NCBI GenBank assembly: GCA_965112735.1
Contig: OZ218959.1
Location: 496,001-560,000 of the forward strand
DNA length: 64,000 nt
Direction: 5' to 3'
From: Phaeosaccion multiseriatum
Lineage: Eukaryota; Ochrophyta, other classes
Under the pieces are notes generated by a model. The model did not search any database. It worked only from the letters and a program-made list of their open reading frames with translations, and had not been told where the DNA came from. Position 1 is the first letter of the stretch, and each line of letters begins with the position of its first letter. Shown here piece by piece: positions 11,750-24,100 of this stretch. The position numbers and the translations under genes are program-made.

Positions 11750-14130
11750 TCAGCGCGACGGGAGGGTAATGCCAGCATTGACTTGCTCCATCAACGCCAC
11801 GGCAGGCTCCACCTTCTTGGACAGCGTTCTGCGGTCGTAACTGCTCCTCTGCACCTGCACACTGTGCCCCATAAAGAGGGCCAGGGCCTCGAGCTGCTGC
11901 TCCGAGGCGTCGGAAGACTCGCGAATGTGCGTCACAATCATGTCTCGCAGGAGATGCGGGTTGGTCCGCTTTCCGGTGTATTTGTGGCACGTTCTGCCCA
12001 CAGATTGGTACACGGAATCCTGACTGAGGGGCTTCGCCGCGCGAACCTGGTGAGTGAGAGAGTGGGCGAGTGAGTGAGTGAGTGAGGGAGAGAGTGACTT
12101 GAGTGAGTGCGTGAGTGAGTGAGTGAGTGAGTGGGGTAAGTGAGTGCGTGAGTGAGTGAGTGAGTGAGTGAGTGAGGAAGGGTTGGAGTGACTTGACAAG
12201 TGGACGAGTGAGTGAGTGAGGGAGGGAGTGACCTGAGTGAGTGAGGGAGTGGGGTAAATGAGTGCGTGAGTGAGATGCGTGAGTGAGTGAGGGAGGGAGG
12301 TAACGAAGGAGTGACTTGAGTGAGTAAGTGAGTGAGTGGGGTAAGTGAGAGTGCGTCAGTGAGTGAGAGAGAGAGAAATTCAGATGAGTGTCAGCCACTG
12401 AGTGAGTGAGTCAGTGAGTGAGAGGAATTGAGGTGAGCGTCAGTGAGTGACTGAGTGCGTTGGTGAGCAGTAGCAGCCGCCGCCGCTCCCGCAGTGGTAC
12501 CATCACCACTCCCCCCGGGAAAGACCCACCTGTAGAAACAGATGCTTGTACGACCCGCCTCGCAACAAGAAAGGCCGCCATTGCTCAATGAACTCATCAA
12601 TCTCCGCTGTCATCAAAGCCGGCAGCTGCAGAGGAGGGCGTTCTCCGTAAGTCTTTCCAGTCTTGTAATCGTCTGGGGAGTGCTTTATACACCACTGCCC
12701 GTCATTCTTGACGAAAGAGGTGCCGATTTCCAGCTCACGAATGGTCCGTTGTCGATCAGGAACACTGCTAAAGAAGGCCACAATGAGGTACTTTTGAAAC
12801 GCCGTGGCGATGCCTCGTTGCCGGACTTCTTTGCGCTGTCTTTGACTTGCGGTGGTGGCGGGCTCCTCGGCAAGGTCAGCATCAATGAGGGCCCTGACCT
12901 CTTGCCGAGCCCTCTGCACCACGTCGAGATACTCCGGCCAGGACAGCCACTTGAGGGCCTCATCGCTGACTCGGGGTGCCACTGCCTGCCTGCGATTGGC
13001 CTCTCTGTGCAGCTTGCGCAGCTCCCGCAGCACGGGGATGTCGTCAAAGCTCTTGTCGTCTTCCGAGACACTCTCTTTCCGAAAGCGGAACTTGAGCATC
13101 TTGCCCAGGCCCCTCAAGAGATTCGCTTCGTACGACACGGAGATGTTCCGCGTGGATCGGAGCCATATCAAAAAGGCGAAGACGACCTCTGCAGACTGCT
13201 TCTCTTTGCTGGGGAAGATTTCATACAAAGACAGGTCCGCCTCGTCGAAGGGAGCTTGCCGCTCGGGGAGGAAATAGTTCCAGTACCAGCCGAGGAACAA
13301 CTTCGCGTGCCGAATGTAAGTGTTGGCTGTCGCAGCTCGGATGGGCGTTTCGCCTTGTGAGTCTGTCGAAGAGACTGTCATGAAGCGAAAGAAGTCCTGC
13401 AGCTCCCTCCCGATGACGGGGAAAACTTGCTCGTAGTTTCGAGGCAGCCCGTAGTCCAGACCACTCCGCCGTCTTGCCGATTCATCGACAACTACTGACT
13501 TGTACTGCGGTCGGAGCGAGCCATCCTCGTCGTCTACTGCTGCTGGTGGGGTTGGGTGTTGTGCAAAGTCCCTCTCGAGCGTGTGTTGTAGTGCCGCTCT
13601 CGTTTGGTGCGCTGTGAGGGGCGAAACCCCAAAGTCCTGAATCAGAAACGTCGACACCGCGGCACTGTTTTCCTCTGGGAAGTCCTTGGTGACTTGTCTC
13701 AGCGTCAGCGAACTGCTGTTCTCCCACAAGCCAGCATCGCCCAACTGAGAGATGATCTGGTCCTGTTGTGCCGCAGAATATCCCAGTTGCTCCATTGCAC
13801 GCAGGAACGGGTCCTTCGGACCACCCTTGTCTGCTGCAGCATAGGAACGCAATGGCGCTACCGCTGGTTTGAAGCAGTGGACTCCTGGTCCTCCATGACG
13901 AGGACCGCCCTGAAACACCAGAGCGCTGGAGGGTCGCGCCCAAGTGGTGGTGGTGGTGGTTGTGGCAGGGGTGTAGCTTCGCACGCCGAAAGGATTGCAC
14001 CAGGCCACACACCTGCCCACAAGAGAGAGCGTGGAGAAGCACAATTAGACCAACGAGAAGCATACTTTACACACCACATCCTTACTCACATTCTCACTCT
14101 CATGATCAAGCCTGTGCACCTGCTCGTCAT
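11750..14130 (-). CDS. tyrosine recombinase / phage-integrase family protein
   Basis: DNA strand-exchange enzyme of the tyrosine recombinase superfamily. Exons 14130-14090, 14012-12530 and 12046-11750 join in phase to give 606 residues. An N-terminal SAM-like core-binding region (around TYIRHAKLFLGWYWNYFLP) precedes the catalytic domain. A box I-like segment PDRQRTIRELEIG supplies the first Arg, DDYKTGKTYGERP the beta-hairpin Lys, NPHLLRD the His and second Arg, MGHS the second His, and SSYDRR the nucleophilic Tyr (about residue 577), so the full active set appears intact. The N-terminal ~70 residues are basic and Thr/Ser/Pro-rich, perhaps an organelle leader. The second intron (12047-12529) is almost wholly GAGT-type microsatellite. 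Three exons and spliceosomal introns show it is eukaryote-resident and not a recent bacterial insertion. It is flanked by inverted repeats. Confidence 0.9.
12050..12465. repeat. degenerate (GTGA)n/(GAGT)n tract filling a recombinase intron
   Basis: On the plus strand this intron reads as repeated GTGAGTGAGTGAG with interspersed GGGAGGGAGTGA and TTGAGTGAG blocks. It carries no coding signal. Confidence 0.9.
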
Positions 14131-14173
14131 CAGAGCAGCCCCCCATTCACAACCATGGGAACCGGCTTAAAAG

Positions 14174-14521
14174 GTGCTTGTCGACTGGAAGGAGGATCAG
14201 CTCGAGAATTGTTTAGATGGCTGGAGGAGGGAGTTGGAGGAGAGGGAGGACTTTACTACTTGGAGGAGAGGGACCAAAGAGGATCGGAGAGCAAGCCATT
14301 TGAGGATCGTATCACCAATGAGGGAAGGCAGGGGGTTACTTTTAGACAATCATGAGCGGGCTGTTTGCGTCATTCGGCGGCGTCTAGCCGTTGCGCTCCA
14401 GCGGGCTCGATATGATAGATCGATTCGCCATAGGATCCTGGCTGGCATAAACTCGGGGACTAAGTCCCGGGGCGGTGAGACATTACTTTTAGACAATCAT
14501 AGATGGCACTTAAGGGTGTAA
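14174..14521 (+). CDS. small ORF of unknown function inside the right end of the candidate element
   Basis: A 115-codon open frame (MLVDWKEDQLENCLDG at the start), divergent from the recombinase, ends at TAA 14519-14521, which is the outer edge of the right inverted repeat. It contains two copies of LLLDNH because the DNA direct repeat at 14336 and 14483 falls in the same frame. Rich in Arg, Glu and Leu; no family recognised. It may be chance, or an accessory frame of the element. Confidence 0.2.
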   Translation: MLVDWKEDQLENCLDGWRRELEEREDFTTWRRGTKEDRRASHLRIVSPMREGRGLLLDNHERAVCVIRRRLAVALQRARYDRSIRHRILAGINSGTKSRGGETLLLDNHRWHLRV

Positions 14522-14548
14522 TATATAACAATCATAAATGGCATTTAA
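14336..14548 (+). repeat. sub-terminal direct repeats at the right end of the candidate element
   Basis: An identical 18-mer TTACTTTTAGACAATCAT occurs at 14336-14353 and 14483-14500, the latter running straight into the right inverted repeat. A third, diverged block at 14528-14548 (ACAATCATAAATGGCATTTA) matches 14493-14513 except for two transitions. Confidence 0.85.
14498..14521 (+). repeat. right terminal inverted repeat
   Basis: 24 bases ending GGCACTTAAGGGTGTAA, the exact reverse complement of 11379-11402. It lies 367 bases upstream of the recombinase start codon. Confidence 0.85.
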
Positions 14549-14774
14549 TTACTCAAATGCACCATGTGGCGCCCTTTGAGAGAGAGAGGGCCTATCTAAT
14601 CGCGGCGCTTGGTGGTTGGGTGTTTGGGGTCTCTGCTCGATATCCGATACCACCACGCACGTTTCCAGTCAAGAGCGTGGCCTTATCAAGGGCAATATCT
14701 GGGAGCAAGAGAGGAGGGGCTCTCCTAAGAGAAGCTATGTATATACTTACAGTTGTCATTGGAAGCGGTGCTTC
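14549..14774. other. spacer between candidate element and Tctex gene
   Basis: No gene or RNA recognised. It holds the 3' flank of the Tctex-type gene and an open frame without family resemblance. Confidence 0.5.
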
Positions 14775-15824
14775 TCAGTAAAGGTAGACGGCATACGCTG
14801 TTGCTACTGCAAAGATACTGTCGTTGACGAATGTCTCGGAGGCGTAGTTGTCCGTGTCACTGTCCCAGAAGCAGCGGCACCCCATACGCACACCCTCACC
14901 CCTCTGCTCTCCTACCAACACCTGCACTACATACTTGTACCTCGGGAGGCTCAGACCTGCGCGTGGGGTGCATAGGACGACATGGAGAATGGAGACAAGA
15001 AAGACAAGGCGCCGTTAAGGAAGCCCTTCCTCTCCCAGAAGGCAGCAGAAGGCAACAGAGTGCGAGAGGTATGGTGAGGCGCGCGGTGGGGGGGGGTGGG
15101 CTTTATCGGAGTGACTTCCTGCCTCATCCGAGTCCCCTTCATCCACCACGCGTCCCGTTAACGCAGCAAAGTAAGCGAACATCCCAACTCAATTGAGGTC
15201 CACTGCCTCAGCTCTCGAGGCCGTACACTCTCGCCAGAGCCTGTTTGGCCCCTGGCAGACAAGGCAACCCGCTACCTCTGGCAATGAGGCCTCCTTACAA
15301 TGCAAGCCAAGCTACCTGCATTTGCCACAGAGTAGACCCCAGTTCTGTATTTGTGTGAACAAAAGACACCTTCCAGCACCCGTGGTCTCACCTTTTAGCT
15401 TGTCTTTGATGTCGTCCGCTATCGTCTTGGTAATTTGAACGGCCTGCACGCGGTGAATGTGCGTGAGGATGCAGGGTACAGGCAGCAGGGGATAAATATG
15501 GATGGTGAGGGTAAGGGTGGAGGGTAGCCCGTCGCTGGAAAGGGCAAGGACAGGACCGAGCCGGGCTGGAGCAACGACGGCAGCCCCTTCCCCCCTTCCC
15601 GCGGGTGGGAGTTCGCACACCATGTTGAATGCCTTCTTCACTCCAATACGTGGGGGAAGTGGTGTTTCCATCTCACGTACCTGATCTGCATTGTAGCTTT
15701 GTCCTTGTAACTCCGTCTCCAGCACACCCTTGACGATCTCCCTCATGACATTGACGCTGGCCTTTTGCCGGTAGTTGGGCCGAAGCTGGTAGCTCGCCTC
15801 TCCCTCGAGACCGTCGCTAGTCAT
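14775..15824 (-). CDS. DYNLT2B: Tctex1-type dynein light chain (DYNLT2B/TCTEX1D2-like)
   Basis: Light chain that helps assemble dynein motors, in this subfamily mainly the ciliary retrograde dynein-2. Exons 15824-15681, 15443-15392 and 14956-14775 join in phase to give 125 residues, close to the family length. It has the hallmark start YQLRPNYRQKASVNVMREIV, the central helix ITKTIADDIKDKLK and the C-terminal strands RYKYVVQVLVGEQRGEGVRM, CRCFWDSDTDNYAS and the closing VYLY. Assignment to the DYNLT2B branch rests on NYRQK and GEQRGEGVRMG. It implies that the organism builds or recently built cilia. It is divergent from the DOT1 gene, 352 bases away. Confidence 0.93.
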
Positions 15825-16176
15825 GCTATTGTGCTGCTATAGTCTGTTTTTTGCGTGTACGTCTGCTGTCGGTATCCTCCCTCTTTCCCTCTTTCCCCAA
15901 CTTCTTTCAAGTCCTTTTTGACCACCTCCTTGCTCCTGAGCGGTGGATTGTGGCCTCTTCAGGGCTGTGAATCCCTCCTGCACACACACGTAGCAGCAGA
16001 GAACGGAGAGCCTTACCTCTTGTTGCAGGAGATATGGTGGCCCGGTATCGGTGTCCGGTACAGTAAGGCAACGATTCATAACGGATCATGCCCCCAAACT
16101 TTTGAAAAAGTGAGGGGCACCAGTGAGGACGGGAGCATCTCCCACAGAGGCTTTGTGTGTGGTCCGAGTCTGGAAA
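15825..16176. promoter_or_regulatory. shared 5' region of the divergent Tctex and DOT1 genes
   Basis: 352 bases between two opposing start codons. The DOT1 frame is also open from ATG 16123, so the true gap may be 298 bases. No TATA-like element is clear. Assigned by position only. Confidence 0.35.
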
Positions 16177-19022
16177 ATGCCTCCACCGCACACGCTCACC
16201 GACCCGGCGAAGCTTCTGCTGCTGGCCTCGCTGCTGGCCAAAGACCGCATCATCACTTTCAATGGCAAGGCGCTGCTAAAGGAGCTCGTGCTGCAGAGTG
16301 ATCCCCGCCTGTTCAAGCTGCTCCAGGCCTTCGAGGAGCAGGACCAGGGGGACTCGGTCTTCCTCGACGGAATACAGAGCCTCATCGGTAAGTCAGCGCC
16401 CCGTTTGGTGCTGGCCTCGCCTCTGGCGCGGAGCTGTTGTCTCAGCAGCGGACATAAATTTCCTCGAGTGGTACCTCCCCTCACTCTCGCTCTCTCCCTC
16501 TGCCCCTCTCTCCCTCTCATCTCCCTCTCCCTCCTTCTTCCTCCCTCTGATCTCGTTCTCTCTCTTTCCTTCTACCTCCGTCTCCTTCTCTCCGTCTCTC
16601 TCTGTCTCTCCCGCCATCCCTCTGCCTCTCCCTCTCCCTCTCTCTCTCCATCCCTCTCTCTGTCTCTCTCCCTCTCCCCCCCCCCCCTCCCCCCTCCCGC
16701 GCCCCCTTACCCACAGAGGAGCAAAGTGGAACCATATACAACTCCATGTTCGAGGAGTGCTCTCTCGAGGTGAGCAAGTCGCTCTCCAAGGCGGAGCGCG
16801 AGGAGAGAGGCCTGACGCTGGAGAAGAGCCTCATATATGGAGAAGTGGACTTTATATCCTTTTCCCGGGTGCTCCGAAGGATTGTTCCTCGGCCGGGGGG
16901 CGTCTTTTACGACTTGGGTAGCGGCACCGGCAAGGCTCTCTTTGTGGTGAGTCAGTCCCTGGCTGAGGGAGGGGGCGAGAGATACCAGCTCTGCAGAACG
17001 GCTCCTCCTCCTCCTCCTCCTCCTCCTCCTCCTCCTCCTCCTCCTCCTCCTCCTCCTCCTCCTCCTCCTCCTCCTCCTCCTCCTCCTCCTCCTTTTCAGA
17101 AGAGACCTCATGCACACCTTCCCTCCCCCTCCCTCCCACGCACACAGGCGCGCTTGACGCAGGACTTTGATCGGTGTGTAGGGATTGAGATTCTGGACTC
17201 TCTGCACAAGGCGGCCGAGCAAGTGGTGGTGGGCTTTGAGCAAAGCTTTAGACACCTCCTCGACAGCACGCAGACACAGCACGTGCAGGTGGTGCATCAC
17301 TCCATTCTGGAGTATGATTGGAGCGACGGGGACCTTGTCTTCGCAAACAGCACGTGCTTCGACGACGGCCTCATGAAGAAGCTGGGAGAGAGGTGAGGAG
17401 CGGAGAGAGTGGGTAGAGGTGAGGGGGGAGGGTTGAGGGTTGTCGCTATGGCCGGTGGGCCTCCTTCAAAACAGTTGAGTCCCCGACCTCGTACCTCTCG
17501 TTCCCCAGGAGGCCCTCCTGCGTGCGCCTCCATTGCCCTCCGCACTTGCCCTCTCTCTGCCCTCCTCTCCTGAATCCTCCCTCTTCGCTTGCTTCTTCCA
17601 TCTTCCCTCTCCTTCCCCCACTCCTGCTTCCCTCACCCCCGTGTCGCGGCTCCATCAGGGCCGAGGCACTGAAGCCTGGCGCGTACTTCATCACCTTCAC
17701 CAAGGGGTTACAGTCTCAGGCCTTTCAAGTCTTGGACAAGAAAAGGTGCGGACACGTGTGTGTGTGTATGTGTGTGTGCGTGTGTGTATGTGTGTGTGTG
17801 TGCGTGCTTGCGTGTGTGTATGAGTATGTGTGTATGAGTGTGTGTGTGTGTGTGCGTGCTTGCGTGTGTGTATGAGTGTGTGCGTACGGTCAAACAACGA
17901 TGTAGCGCCTCGGCGTGCATCAGAGGCCCTCTCCTCGTCCATCCCCCGGGGGGTGTGGCAGCCATCGATAGTACCCTGCCCTGACGGTCTCTCCGTCCGC
18001 CCTCCTCTCCCCTCCTCTCCCCTCCCCTCCCCTCCCCTCTCAGATACAAGATGAGCTGGGGGCCTGCCACGGTGTTTATCCACAGAAGGCTGAAGCACAA
18101 CGGATCGCCGGTGGACGGGAAGCAAGTGTTGGTGGACGAGGGCCTGAGGAAGCGTCGTAAATCACCAACTGCTGAGCGGCTGTCTCCAATTCTGAGCGTC
18201 GGTGGAGATAGCACACAGGGAGAAGAGGATTACGATGAAGAGCAAGGCCAGGCTGACGTCGACGACGACGAGGAGGAGGAGGAGGAGGAGGAGGAGGATG
18301 AGGAGGAGGATGAGGAGGAGGAGGAGGAGGAGGAGGAGGAGGAGAAGGAGGAGGATGAGGAGGAGGAGGAGGAGGAGGAGGAGGAGGAGGAGGAGGAGGA
18401 GGAGGAGGAGGAGGAGGAGGAGGAGGAGGAGGAGGAGGAGGATGGAGACGTGTACGCGTCAGAGGCTGGAGGTGCGTCGCTGGCGGAGAGCTGGGAAGAA
18501 GGCCGCAACGGCTCTTCGTCCTCTTCAACGACCAGCGTCTACGGCAGAAGGGCTTCGGGCTCGCATAAGCGGAGTCGGGATGAGATAGAGGGTGACTCCG
18601 ACGACGATTCCGACTACGACTACGACGGTTACGACGGATACGGCAATGGTGCAGCCGAAGGAGGGGAAGAGGACGTGGACGAGAGCGACGATTCTTCTGT
18701 GGAAGCGGATCTAGGAGACCTCGAGATACGAGAGAGTCAACAGGGGAGCTCTCTCCAGACTGGCGGCCTGGTGCTTCCTCCCTTCGGCGCCAACCAAGCG
18801 TACGAGATGTACAAGCGCGAAGAAAGCAGCCCGTTCGATTCCCCTCAAGGAGCCGCGCTGCTCAAGAGAAAGGCCCTAAGGAGGTCGCAGGACGGAGGCC
18901 TCGCACAACCGCCTGGGCAGTTGGTGGTACAGCAGGGCGAGAGGGAGGGGGGAGAGGACGGAGAGGGCGGGGCGCTGGACCCCGGGGAGGTGGAGCTAGA
19001 GGTGAGCAGCTTCCAAAGATGA
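16177..19022 (+). CDS. DOT1: DOT1-like histone H3-K79 methyltransferase
   Basis: SAM-dependent nucleosomal H3 Lys79 methyltransferase. Exons 16177-16387, 16717-16946, 17148-17392, 17659-17745 and 18044-19022 join in phase to give 583 residues. An N-terminal helical segment leads to the catalytic fold: EEQSGTIYNSMF, the upstream YGEVDFISFSRVL, motif I VFYDLGSGTGKALF (SAM binding), GIEILDSLHKAA (acidic motif II), then WSDGDLVFANSTCFDD, the Dot1 signature around the active-site Asn, and LKPGAYFITFTK. The C-terminal ~270 residues are disordered, with a run of about 50 Glu/Asp encoded by (GAG)n at 18268-18440, then Asp/Tyr- and Ser-rich sequence. Yeast and animal DOT1 also carry charged nucleosome-binding extensions, though usually Lys-rich. 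ATG 16177 (MPPPHTL) was chosen; ATG 16123 is in frame. DOT1 is absent from green plants. Confidence 0.92.
17001..17095 (+). repeat. (CTC)n microsatellite in DOT1 intron 2
   Basis: An uninterrupted trinucleotide CTC/CCT run of about 95 bases lies upstream of the intron's 3' end and may lengthen its polypyrimidine tract. Confidence 0.95.
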
Positions 19023-21185
<2,163 letters not shown>

Positions 21186-24100
21186 TCAGCGGCCTTGATC
21201 GTGTGATGGGCTTGTAGGGCTGTACGCAGGGCTCGTTGGGCTGTAGGCAGGGCTCGTTGGGCTGTAAGCAGGGCTCGTTGGGCTGTACGCAGGGCTCGTT
21301 GGGCTGTACGCAGGGCTCGTTGGGCTGTAAGCTGGGCTCGTTGGGCTGTATGCAGGGCTCGTTGGGCTGTACGCAGGGCTCGTTGGGCTGTACGCAGGGC
21401 TCGTTGGGCTGTAAGCAGGGCTCGTTGGGCTGTAAGCAGGGCTCGTTGGGCTGTAAGCAGGGCTCGTTGGGCTGTAGGCAGGGCTCGTTGGGCTGTAGGC
21501 AGGGCTTGATGGAGAATAGGCCGGGCTGGATGGAGAATAGGCCGGGCTAGTAGGTGAATAGAGAGGGCTGCTACCTCCCGCCGGTGATGAGGGTGAATAG
21601 GCCGGACTAGTTGGCGAATAGGCTGGACTGGAGGGAGAGTAGAGGGGGCTTGAGGCTGAGTACATCCCGCTCGGTGACGACGGGCTCATGGCTGGTGAGG
21701 TTGGTGAGTATGCTGGGCTCGTAGGTGAATAGGCGGGGCTGGCTTGTCCTACTCCAGGAGACATGGGAGACTGGCTCGGGCTGAACGCGTTGGCAGGGCT
21801 GGCGAAGGGACTTGCGCCTCCGATGGGAGAGAAGGCGCCGATGGAGCCTCCGAACGGTGTGCTGGTGACGGAGGGTGACATCATACCGGGGCTCCACCCC
21901 GGGGTCGCGTGGGGCGTGTGGGCAGGCGTCTGCGCGACGGCCCCTGTCTCCTTCATGCGGTAGTCCAGACCGGGCATCTCCATTGCGTCCCCCAGCTTGC
22001 CCTCGTCTGGTATTGGAGTATAGTGCAGGGATGGCAGTAGAGGGGAGGGATGGCAGCAGATGGCAGCAGAGGGGTGGATCAGACGAGTGCACGAGAAAGA
22101 GCCATGGATCAAAAGATGGCAGCAGATGCGAATTGTAGATGGACCACAGGAGTGAAATGATTACTTCTTTGACCCATCTCCATTCCTCTGGTCCATCCAT
22201 CCATCTGCTACCCCATCATCTGTCTCTTTTGCCATCTCTGTAAAACGACAATCGACTCACCGAGCAGAAGGTTGAGGCAACCCGACCCCACGTTGGCGAG
22301 CTGCCCGAGCATAATGTTGTCCGTCACTCCCTGACGAGACGAGGGAGACGAGTTGGGATGGTTGGGATGGTACGGGTGCGTAAGTTGAGATCGATCATCC
22401 GTATTTTCATACCACGCTAGGGAAAAGGAAAAAAGGGTGGAGTCTGAAAGGTGGTACACATGTTGGAATCCGTATCGTCGACATTTGAGGGGGTGATCGT
22501 TCAATTGTGTGTCGCTGGGACGCAGAGCAAAGTATGAGAATAGGGCCATAAGGGTAACACGCAACACACGCAACAGGATGAAGACCCCCCTCGTTGTTGG
22601 TTGTCTGGAGAGTGGCAGCTGCCACAATGCGTGATGGTTGCCCACGATTCGGACCTCACAAAAGCCATCTTTTACACTCAGGCAGCCTACGTAGCAGTAC
22701 GTATGTACCGACCGTTACACTAACCTTGAGGTTGTCGCTCTCGGCGTACACAGCGGCCTCCATGAGGATCTCCACCGTCTCTTCGAAACTCGCCCGCAGC
22801 ATGGGCCCGTTGTCCACCCGGTTAATGCCGTGCCGCGTAATGGCCATGAGGTGTCCCTTGGAGGTCATAACGTCCACCAGAGAGCCCAAGTGTCGGTAGT
22901 TGACGTAACCGCCGCCGGAGCCCTCCACGCACGCCCGGAACTCGTTGAGCAGCGAGTTGCGCGCCGCCTCGATGCCCAGCACCTGAGAGGGGTTGGGCAG
23001 GGAGTGAGTGAGCAGGGGAGTGTCAGTCAGCGAGAAAGTGAGCAAGTTGAGTACCAGTTAGACAGTGAGCAAGTTGAGTACCAGTTACACAGTGAGCAAG
23101 TGAGTGAGTGGAGTGAGTGAGTTGCGCGCCCCCCGCACCTCAAAGTTCTCCACCACGTCGTTGGTGATGACCCGCTTGTAGTCGATGATGCTCTTGCCCT
23201 GCTCGTCGAGAAGGTTCATGACCGCCATGAGGTTGGACCCGTCCGTCTCGAGCACCCACTCCGTCTTCTTCTGGAAGCCCCCCGCCGTGGTGTGCTGCTG
23301 CACCTCCTTCTCGTTAAAGTACACCTTGTTGATGCCTGTGAAGGTGAGGGATAGTGAGAGGGGGTAGTCAAGCAAGGAGAGGGAAGGGCGAGGAGGAGGA
23401 GAGAGGGTGAGTGGGTGAGAGGAAGTGAGAGGGCAATGGGAGGTTAAGCGGAAGGGAGTGAGTGAGTGGGTGAGGGGTTGAATGAGAGGGAGGGTGGGAC
23501 TCTTGCCATGGGCAGTGGGCTCTTCCACGGAGCGCAGGCCACACCACCCGCCTCACTCCAGAGCCTCAGGCAGGCAATGATTCGTCGGAGATCCGATCAG
23601 AGCCCGCCAGGGGGAGAACAAGGCATTGGCTCAGCACAACATTCTTGGATACGCGTTAGGGATACCTTTGCTTCATAGCTAAGCCGTTACAAACCGTTAC
23701 ACACTCAGGACTGCGTGTGAGACGGGATTGGGATTGGGCTCAGAGAGATAGAGAGAGTTATGGGGGGAACAATCACAACTCATCGCATGCTATCCATCGC
23801 TGACTCACCCGGCACCCCCTGCAGGTTGAGCTTGAAGAGCTGCTGCTCGAGCTGCTTGAGGAACTTGACGTCCGAGTCCTTCACCGCCCCGTCGGCGTCG
23901 TCCTGCTTGTCGGCCTCGGCGCTCTCGTCGATGATGCGGATGCGCAGCACATGCTTGTCCGCGTTCATGTCGCTCACCACCACCTGACAACGTGGTGCAG
24001 CAGTTGGTCATACATACTTAGAGCGTGAGTAGGCGGTTGGTGGTATGTGACGCACACAAAGCACTTTCCAAAGCGCAAAACTACACCACACGAGCCACAA

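Larger units (their letters stand above)
11379..14521 (-). mobile_element. candidate tyrosine-recombinase mobile element with 24-bp terminal inverted repeats (3.1 kb)
   Basis: Perfect 24-bp inverted repeats at 11379-11402 and 14498-14521 bracket the tyrosine recombinase gene and no neighbouring gene: the EEP gene starts at 11345 and the Tctex gene stops at 14775. Each terminus reads TA-CACCCTTAAGTGCCATC going inward. No target duplication longer than the TA is visible. The inverted repeats do not extend inward. Extra copies of the right-end sequence lie at 14336-14353, 14483-14500 and 14528-14548. Established tyrosine-recombinase transposons of eukaryotes (Cryptons) normally lack inverted repeats, so this would be unusual. 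The alternative is that the repeats are ends of unrelated TA-inserting MITEs that happen to flank a host gene. Confidence 0.5.

Noticed and set aside
12391-12600. Recombinase protein ending in the intron at 12503
   Set aside because: The apparent stop follows a good GT donor at 12529; the last catalytic residues (His-Arg, His, Tyr) are in the next exon in phase.
18230-18528. Poly-Ser, poly-Pro and poly-Arg frames around 18300-18440
   Set aside because: Shadows of the poly-Glu (GAG)n part of the DOT1 coding exon.
21236-21550. Plus-strand Gly/Cys/Gln-rich repeat protein
   Set aside because: It is the antisense of the RPB1 CTD array; the other strand encodes canonical heptads in a complete RPB1 gene.
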